DNA from: Microbotryum silenes-acaulis
Taxonomy: Eukaryota; Basidiomycota; Microbotryomycetes; Microbotryales; Microbotryaceae
NCBI GenBank assembly: GCA_003665825.1
Contig: QPFY01000004.1
Coordinates: 1,550,001-1,614,000 of the forward strand
DNA length: 64,000 nucleotides
Reading direction: 5' to 3'
Within the stretch, counting starts at the first letter, position 1; every line of letters begins with the position of its first letter. The notes below the pieces were generated by a model that was given only the letters and a program-made list of their open reading frames with translations, was not told where the DNA came from and did no database searches. Of the stretch, positions 56,070-64,000 are shown piece after piece. The translations under genes and the position numbers were made by a program.

Positions 56070-59000
56070 ATGGATCTCCCACTGCCCGTCACTACACCCA
56101 CCAATGGCGCGCCACCACCAGCAGCAGCGACAGTGGCGGCCCGACCAGGACCACCACCACCACCACCACCACCGCCTCCACCCGCACCAGCCCGCGTCGT
56201 CGGCCAACAACGGCCCTCCCTCTCGTACCTCATCATGATGTCGCTCCTCTTCTTCATGATATCTTCCGGTAACGACGGCATTCGCGAACCTGTGACGGAC
56301 AAATCGACGTTCGACGCCTTACGCTCCTCCTTGAAGAGGAAGGAGGACAAACGCGATGGTCTGGCCGATTGGTTACATGTCGATCGTTACAATCGCACCT
56401 TGTTGGATGCCAAGTTGAACATGACAGGATTCTACAATGACTCGGCTCCGAACGAGGTGATCGAGTACGTCCCCAAGGAAGCGATTAATGAGGTGTTGAG
56501 GAGCGAGATTGAGGCTCTTGTACGGAGGCAGCCGGATGAGTTGGGCATGGCTTACTACCATCAGAATCTGACGGGGATGGCGAGGGGGGATTGGGAAATG
56601 GACAAGGATTGGACGCTCGAGAGGTTGGGGTTGCCAGAGACGTGGAATGTAACGACACGGCAACGGGTCGAGGAAGTCGAGCTCACAGGTAGGCCGATTC
56701 TCATGGATGGCATCTCCGGGCAGCCTGACTTGGTCGGAGCAGCACCACAAGAAGCGGCACGGGCTCGGCTACGGAGGCGACAGGTTAAAATTCCCGCGAC
56801 CGAGGTGCCAGAGAAGAACATGTCGTGGGAGAACGTCACGACCGTGATGAACCGCACCGTCCTGCGCAACGAGTTCGCCTTCGAGACGGGAGGTCGAGTG
56901 CTTCTCGATCTGCGCGAATACCAGTCAACCGCGCCCGGGTCCGTCATCGCAAGCACCGAGTCAGGCCAGCTCTTGCGCATCGATCCCGAGGCTCGGAGAC
57001 AAGAATGGGAACAAGTTGGACCGACAACGTTTCTGCGCGGCGAGATCACCTTGACCGATGCGGACAAGATCGAAGAAGCTCGTTTCGACATCGAGGCCGT
57101 GCATTACCTCGAAGATGGGACCATGGTTGGCTACGCGACACCTTCTTGGGTCAGAAGTCACATGTTTGATCTCGTCGGTTTGGCCAAGACTTTAGAACGT
57201 CGCGATGGAGAGCAGTGGAAGCAGCTTGCCGCGGGGCACACGATACTCAAGGAGCTCGATCGGAGGATCGCTCGGGAACGGGAGGACTTGGAGGAGACGC
57301 TCGACAATGAATCTCAGCGGCCACAGGAAGAGAAATGTACGTCTTTCCTTCCATATTGGTTACTTGATCACTCCTCTCCTTACTGACGTGGGCCTGCACA
57401 CTTAAACAGCAGCACCGCAAGGTCCGCAATGCATCTTTACCTTCTATGGATCACTGGCGCCTCTACCGCCCCACTACAGCGCACCCCTTTATGCCGAATA
57501 CTACGCATCTCTTTGGCACCCCACGGGCTCCAGTCTGAAACCCCCACCTCCTCCTCAGATCACCTACAAACTCTATTCCGAGAACTGTGGCCTCGTTGTC
57601 TCGGGCCAGGCCGAGCTTTTGACCACACCTCGTTTGTGGGAATTCGGAACGACCTTTGCCGTCCTGATGGGCTTCACGCAGATGCTCATGGCCTGGGTCT
57701 TAGCGCGCCAGATGGATAGGGGGGCTCCGGGACATGCAGGAAAAGTAGCGTACTTTACGATCGGAGTGCAGACTTCGTTGGATGCCTACTTCTTTGTGAG
57801 TTTGGATGAGGCATCGAGCACGGTCGGTGCGGGGGCTGACGCGGTCCGATTCGATGGTTAGGTTACTGCTTTCACCGTCGCGCTTGTAACGGGTACGTTG
57901 ATCAAAATGGTGTTTCAACCGAGTCGGTTCTGACAGAAGCTGTCATGTATACAGACACGCGTGCATCCCTCCCGTTTATGGTGCCGGCATTCTTCGCTCT
58001 CATCTCCTCCCTTATTTTCAGCATGCGGTACGCCACCGAGATCCGCAATGCCACGCCGCCGCCACCTTCTAGACCTGCACTGCCACCACCGCCGCCAACC
58101 CCAACCGTCGAAGAGCTTGCCGCACGAGCTGCTGAGAGAAGGGCTGCTGCAGAGGCAGCAGGCGAGGCCAGCGCGGGGAATAATGAGGAGGCGAATGCGG
58201 CGACTCCATTGTTGGCCGCAACGACAACTACCGCGCCGTCGACTCCAGCGCCCGGAGGCGTCTCGGATTCCTATCTCGGTGCGTCTGTCCATGCGATAAC
58301 CGAATTCGAACACTGAGCAGGGTTAACTTGATGCTCTCTTGGGCACGCGCAGTCGGCATCGGCATTTCGATCGCGATCGCGTTTGGAACGGTCGTCTGGT
58401 TCTTCAGTTGGGTCGTTCTGATTACTCTGCTCGCTTATTCTTACTGGAGTGCGTCATCAAGGATGGACTCGGTTTCTCGATGTCTCTGACTGACACAAAA
58501 CACTTCGCTGTCGCAGTCCCACAAATCATTGTGAATGTTCAGCGAGGAGCGGCTCGAGGGTCGCTGCGACGAGAATATGTCATCGTCACCACTCTGGGCC
58601 GGCTCGTCATGCCATGCTACTTCTGGGGCTACAAGAGCAACGTCTTTTCAATCGAAACGACTCGTGAGCTCTTTTGACTGTTGATTATGGGGCGTTGACG
58701 TCTGGGGCTGATCAGAACGCGTGACCTCTTTCCTCCAGCCTGGGTCCTGCTGCTCGTGCTGTACTCGGTGGGTCAAGCCGCGATCCTGGTCCTTCAAAAT
58801 TCGCGTTTCGGGGCGCGCTTCTTCCTCCCTACGAGAGCGATTGACGCCTTGCACCTCGCCGAGCTCGAAACCTGGGACTACCATCCCATCCCCACTTCGA
58901 TGGATCTCGAAACGTCCGTTTACGCGATCTCGCCCTACCATTCCGAAGACTGCCCGATCTGCCTTTCGTCAATTCAGATCCACCCGACCAAGGAAGAGGA

Positions 59001-59145
59001 AGCTGACCCCGGGACGAGGAACAAGTTGAGGTGGAGTTACATGGTCCCGCCATGTCATCACTTGATGCATACGGAGTGTATGGAGAGCTGGATCGCGGTC
59101 AAGTCCGTGTGTCCGATTTGTCGCGCACGACTCCCCTCGCTCTGA
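56070..59145 (+). CDS. Transmembrane RING E3 ubiquitin ligase, Tul1/Dsc1 family, 885 aa
   Basis: Seven exons: 56070-57336, 57410-57795, 57862-57892, 57955-58278, 58353-58448, 58517-58663 and 58739-59145 (2658 nt). Tul1/Dsc1 is the catalytic subunit of the Golgi/endosomal Dsc complex, which ubiquitinates membrane proteins for removal and, in some yeasts, activates SREBP. After a Pro-rich N-terminus there is one helix (SLSYLIMMSLLFFMI), then a lumenal domain of about 500 residues with NxT glycosylation sites (YNRTLLD, LNMTGF, WNVTTR), then a multi-helix block (FGTTFAVLMGFTQMLMAWVL and others). A cytosolic loop is Pro/Ala-rich. The C-terminus is a RING-H2: CPICLSSI, HHLMHTECMESW, CPICRARLPSL. 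A third exon of 31 nt fits in phase. Confidence 0.93.
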
Positions 59146-59264
59146 GCGGCCCTTTTGTGTTCGCATATATCCCACTGCATACTGTCGTTCAGACTACCAC
59201 TGTTTTCTGTGTTGTACTATAATGCATACCCACTGCATTCCAAGTCATGGGTTCTGATTGGATC

Positions 59265-60060
59265 CTAAAGGTAGAGATCGGCAAACCTGTCTTTCTCCGA
59301 GTCCTCGTTCCATTCGTATTCAATGAAATTGCCCGTTTGCTTGGCGACGTCCCCGCCATATACGTGTTTGACCCATCCTAGTGTCATGTCCATCCCAGCC
59401 GCTACACCACTACTCGTCCAGCAACGACCGTCCGCGACCCATCGAGCCTTCCTGATCCATTCGACCTTGGGCCCTTGAGTCTTGACCCATTCGAACGACT
59501 TTTTGTTACTCGTCGCTTTCTTCCCGTCCAAGATACCCGTGCGAGCACTCAATGCAGATCCCGTGCATACGGTCAACAAGTATTGGCACGTCTCGAATCG
59601 AGCCTTGAGGAACTCCTCGGCTTCAGTCGAATCTGCGCGGCAGCCGAAGCCTCCTGGAACGAAGAGGACGTCGATGGGTTCCGAGGGAGGGGACGAGAAG
59701 GTGTGCGTAGGGGAGAGGGATTGGTGGATCTCGTTGGCGGTAACTTTGGTGAAGGTCGAGACCGGATCCATAGATGAGGCCAGCATAGAGAGTTTCATAG
59801 GCTGGGTACGCGACAAGACGTTCAGGAGATCCAGAGGGCCTGAGGGGGAGACGGTATGCGTGCTTCACTTAGTATCCGGAGACACCAAGTGAAGACGACC
59901 AAGGACTTGATCGTGAGATTTACCGCAAACATCGAGGAGTTGGAAGCCCGGGAACAGGATGCAGGCAATGTGGAGAGGCTTCGTATCCGTGGCCTGCGGG
60001 AATGGGTCGAGTGGGGGCGGGGTCCGAACGATCAGATGGCGGGGCCTTAAAGATCAGCAG
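59265..60060 (-). CDS. DJ-1/PfpI-family (GATase1-like) protein
   Basis: Exon 59839-59265 ends in TAG-type stop at 59265; the exon before it ends at 59924 and begins about 60060. The chain contains HIACILFPGFQLLDVCGPLDLLNVLSR, the standard start of DJ-1-like folds, then DVLFVPGGFG, the nucleophile elbow LLTVCTGSALSARTGILDGK with Cys in VCTGS, and a late SSGVAAGMDMTLG. The pattern is closest to the isonitrile hydratase/ThiJ group of cysteine hydratases or glyoxalases. The Cys is present, so it is likely active, but the substrate is unknown. The start is not resolved: the frame meets a stop upstream of about 60050, so a short 5' exon (possibly the ATG at about 60090 beside a GTGAGC) must be spliced in. 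Confidence 0.8.
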
Positions 60061-62354
60061 CTAGAACGATACGACGAGTGGTTAAAGATAGTAGTTCAGC
60101 TCACCATACTGTCAAACTGCGAGAATAGATGGGATTCGAGGTTAAGGAGCGAGCCGGAGTCGCAAAAGAAGCTGTCAAAGACCCCGAGTCACGGTGCGGT
60201 ACGACTGTCTCTATGATCAACGTCTTGGCTCAGCTTGGCCCCGTTCTCTCTTCGCGCGCACACTTCAGTCTGCTTCCCCTGTTTATGACTCATTGACGGA
60301 GCAGCAGTGGCAACTCGAGTTCGTTGGATGAGATGTCGAGCCGGTGCACTGCAGATCAGTAGAGTGCCTTCAATCGAGTCACCTTGCTACGTACTAGATG
60401 GCACCAAGCTCTAATTGTCGTATTACGGGCGGCTGTTGGGTCATGTGACCGGTTCTATGCGCAGAACTGTCCAGCGGCCCGACTTATTCAGCGATCACGT
60501 TGCCACCGAATAGTCGGGCTCTTGCTTAGTCATACTTTATGGGACGGAGCATTCAAATACGCTACTGGCTCTCTACGATACAGCCCTCCGCTGTACCCTG
60601 GGTCAAAGCCTCGCGGACACCAGTACGAGGCCATTGCTGCAGAGCGGAATTTGCCGGCCGACGAGCACCAAGACGGTGGGGCAGTGCTAACGATATCTTC
60701 GACCAAACTGGGACCAAACGCCCGTGTTCAAATAACGACGCTTCAAACGGGCAGGTTGGGCCCACGATTCAGTTGAGATCCAAGGCGGTAGTAGGAGGCT
60801 CGAACGCCAGATATGGACTCGGAGCTGAATGCGTCGCTTCCGAAGACTTCGCGGACGGAACCGCGGCGCATCGCTATCCATGCTGCCGACCCGATAAATG
60901 GGTCGATCAAAGACTAAGAGCTTCAACTGATTCAAGTGTACCGGGAGGTTCATGATCGCGAGAAACCCTCGAGGCACCACAACGACCGTCTGTGCCTCGA
61001 GCTCTCCATATTTCAGTCATTGCTTAGAATATGTCCTATGGAAAATGTATGTATATGGTCAACTTTCTCCTGTAGAGAGCTCGCGAAAATTTCTGCCAGC
61101 GCTGGCTAAAGGGGCTCATGATCGGCGCGCGGCAAAGCCGATTGACCAAAGGTGGCCAAGAACTTCCCCATCGATTTCGCCTACAAAGAGACTGATAACG
61201 GCGGTCAGTCAGCATATCCAGACTCCTTCTTGCTGAAATTCCTTCGAAGCTGGGACAAAGTGCTTACTTAGCTACCTCACAAGCACTTTTTCATAGGTGA
61301 GCGGACTCGGGTTAGTCGTCAGTCCCGTGGGCTGGCCTCGCCGGTTTCTGGAGCATCGCCTGCCTGATGCGGACGGGTAGAGCGCTCACCCGCGCCGCGC
61401 TATCACGGCAATCTTAATCCGTCTCTCGAGACGAAAGGTTGCCATAACCTCGGTCCTTGATCGCGGGTGCCAGGATGGACAATTAGAGGCCTGGGGTCCC
61501 GCATTAGAGTTGACCGGAAGGCTGGGATCAAATAAGTCGAGGGAAAAAACATAATGAAACCTTAAAAGTATACGGCGGGGAACAGAGGACGGAGACGGGA
61601 CCTTTGCACTGCAACTTCTTACAGACAGACGGCGGACATAATCTACTACTCGTGCTCAACTCATACCATTCTCTCCCACCCATACCTTACAAGTGACCTA
61701 TCCGTATCCCTGGGTCCCCCGCAAGGAGATAGCAATCGGGGTACAGGCCTAACCAAGGTAAGACTCGACGCATGCTCTCGCCGAGCTCGGGAGCGACGCT
61801 AAACGCTCCTTCCGACGCGCTCCCGCCTGGGGCATCCAGCCGCCAGCGGCGAGACCTTCCCTGACCAGATCAACGAGACGTCAGCCACAGCGATCCATCC
61901 ATCCATCCACACAGATTGACTCTCTTCTACGTACCATATTCATCAGCACCTTCACGATGTTCAATCAGGCGGCGCGAGTCAGCGGCGCGACGTCCAGTGT
62001 CTCCCGTTCACCGTGCACCCGGGGTCTAGCCCGTCAAACCGAGCAACAGGGGCTCCCAGCTCGCCTCGCTCGTCCACCTCCGACGGGATCGACAATGGAT
62101 CGTCCGACGAGTCGGACACGATCGATGTCGTTCATGATCGCCATGAAGATACATCAAGAGCGGCACTCATCGCCCAGGTCAAGCCGTTTCTATCTGTTTC
62201 AGCGAGCTCGACGCCGTCGAATACCGGGAGCTTTGCCTCGGCCTCGACATCACCAAATTATCGCCGTGGTGACCGAGCGAAATCCATCTCCACATCTTTG
62301 AACCAGATTAGAATTCCCGTCACAACACCGAGATCACTATGATCGCCTCTGCTC
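60061..62354. other. Intergenic region, about 2.2 kb
   Basis: Lies between the DJ-1-like gene (-) and the GDS-motif gene (+) and should include both promoters. Near 61893-61910 there is an (ATCC) short repeat. From 61918 to 62342 a Ser/Thr-rich frame is open and in phase with the next gene but ends at TGA 62340-62342 (see findings). Other open frames have no recognisable domain. Confidence 0.4.
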
Positions 62355-64000
62355 ATGGGATCCGTTTTTGCGATCGTGGTCCTCTTTGGGCTCATGCTTC
62401 GATCGGGCGGCGGTTCGGTCTCGGCGGGCTCGGCGGGCATCAGTGCAGCGGCGCTCGACGCGCAGCGCAACATCCGGGGCAAGCTCGCCGTCGACTTTGA
62501 GTCTCACGAAATCCCCGAGGAATGGAAATGCAATCCTTTCAAAGAGCTCGGTAGCTTGCACGTCGACGTCCAGAAAGATGTAAATCGGCATCTGGCAAGT
62601 CGATAGCGAGCTTGTTGGAACCCTTTTCAAGAGCCGATGTCTCACCTTCCGGCCATGGCTTTTACTCGTAGGTCAACAATACTTGGGTCCCGTTCGACGA
62701 AGACTGTGAACCCTCCACTTTGATGAAGGATTTGTTGGACCATCTCGCCACTAAACGCAGCCGGCAAAACTCGTGGCAGAAGAAGCCTGTGATCGAGGAG
62801 CCTTTCCCTTGGCTCATCAACGCTACAGTCATCTTGCATGGTGAGCACGATCCTTCCTTGCACATAAAGCAATCGGTGAGACTGAACTATTTGATTGGAC
62901 TATGTGTAGGTGACTCGATGGATCGACTGCATAACAATGACTGGTGCGAATTTGTAGGCGGAAACAAAATTAACGTCGATTTCGACCACCCTTGGTCACC
63001 TCCAATCGTGCGCAAAGAAATGCCGACCATGTTGGGCGACGATGGAAAAGAGACGCAGGATTCTATCGATGCCAAGGTGGCGCGTGCGCAGTCCGAGGAC
63101 CAATGGGGATCGCGAAGGGGTCACAACTGGTTCCAGACTCGGCCGTGGGTCTGTGATCTTCAGGAGTACAATGCAACCGTCATCAACGTCTTCACCTGGG
63201 TGAGTGTAGAGGATGCATAGTGCTTAAATTTCAGAGTAGAGAACTTACACTCAAAGTCACGGGATGCTCGACAGGGCGTTTTGCAGGACATGGAAGCCGT
63301 CTACGCCGGCGAAGACTTTTTCCACAGCCCTTCGACCTACATGGAGCGCTTCGATCACATCATGGTCCCGCTTCTCAAGAACGTCGCCAAAGGGTTGAAC
63401 CGACCTTCGGTCATGGAACCTTCCTTGATTGAACTTTCAGCCGGGTTCTGGGACTTGCGAGCCATGACCGAGTTGGATTTCATCGCTGCTGGGATCTCTC
63501 GACCTTATCCACCAGACTCGAGCATCCCCTTCGGTTCGATCGGTAAAGATCGCGAAGAACAGTGGTCAACCAACATGCGTCACGCGCTTGTACACGTTGC
63601 GCAAACCTTCCAAGGCCCCCATGGTGTGCGCGAAGGTCCCCCAATCATGCTGCGTTCGCTCCACCACCCCAAACGCAATAACTACACGCCTTACACTCGT
63701 GCCTTCGCCTTGGATCAATTGACGCGCAAGTTGGTCCATGATTTGCGATTCGAGTCCGTCGTTTCCCATCCCACCATGTTCGGATCAATGAGGAATCATC
63801 TTCAACAAACATGGAAGCAGAAGCAAAAGCGTCTGGACAACGACGAGGAGACCGAGGAGGCGGCCATCGATTTTGGCTTCGATGAACGACTGCGCATCGA
63901 TGAGATTGGGCCTCTGTTGCGTGGTCAGGACGATCAATTCAAGGATTTCTTGCACCCCAACCCTATTCCGGGGTCTTATCTTTGGAGTGATATCATGATG
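62355..64000 (+). CDS. Type II membrane protein with GDS motif, PC-esterase/SGNH-like (3' end outside window)
   Basis: Exons 62355-62579, 62672-62840, 62910-63199 and 63275-64000 are in frame, and the last is open at the window edge (about 470 codons seen). The first residues, MGSVFAIVVLFGLML, are a hydrophobic anchor. Then comes a lumenal-type domain: WVPFDEDCEP, PFPWLINATVILHGDSMDRLHNNDWCEFVG, and WFQTRPWVCDLQEYNATV. The GDS motif sits across an intron, as in the SGNH/PC-esterase fold that O-acylates or deacylates polysaccharides. The family assignment rests on this motif and the spaced Trp/Cys residues. A second Asp/His catalytic pair was not confirmed because the C-terminus is missing. 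A secretory-pathway role in wall or capsule modification is inference. Confidence 0.65.

Noticed and set aside
61340..61430. Possible tRNA or snoRNA in GC-rich segment
   Set aside because: GGGTAGAGCGC resembles an A-box, but the remaining cloverleaf does not pair.

Overview
This window is nuclear DNA of a fungus, most likely a basidiomycete yeast and perhaps Pucciniomycotina such as a red yeast relative. The evidence is GC-rich coding sequence, genes broken by many short GT-AG introns (mostly 50-170 nt), closely packed genes on both strands, and a fungal gene set (Rpb4, Vma12, Rrp4, G1 cyclin, homoserine kinase, ornithine decarboxylase, Med5, Tul1/Dsc1 E3 ligase). The lineage is an inference from style and content, not a search result. 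Exon joins given below are read from splice signals and frame continuity. In most genes the summed exon lengths come out divisible by three.

Layout. 1-3736 (all minus): 5' part of a probable RNA polymerase III subunit RPC53/RPC4-like gene, an unrecognised membrane protein, and a Vma12/TMEM199 V-ATPase assembly factor. 4764-12499: an Asn/Ser/Gly-rich prion-like protein (+), Rpb4 (-), a small SET-domain protein (+), and a 907-aa membrane-anchored Ala/Ser-rich protein with an inferred 9-nt microexon (+). 12500-16335 has no recognisable gene but holds a decayed inverted repeat. 16336-23107: Con7-like zinc-finger regulator (+), exosome subunit Rrp4 (+) and a Cln-type G1 cyclin (-) with a very long upstream region. 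27426-34264: homoserine kinase (-) divergent from an acidic nuclear-like protein (+), then an SLC35F-type transporter (-). 34265-38076 is gene-poor. 38077-45135 is a tandem array of three paralogous alpha/beta hydrolases (-). 45944-49043: a small predicted secreted protein (-), a roughly 1-kb foldback element that looks derived from a Mutator-like (MULE) transposon, and a small conserved fungal protein (+). 49685-59145: ornithine decarboxylase (-), Med5 (+), Tul1/Dsc1 ubiquitin ligase (+). 59265-64000: a DJ-1/PfpI-family protein (-) and the 5' part of a type II membrane protein with a GDS motif (+), cut by the window end.

Most genes are housekeeping (transcription, RNA decay, polyamine and threonine synthesis, V-ATPase assembly, Golgi/ER protein quality control). 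The lineage-specific parts are the hydrolase array, the MULE-derived palindrome, the older inverted repeat near 13.7 kb, and the low-complexity proteins. I found no rRNA gene, convincing tRNA gene or CRISPR array.
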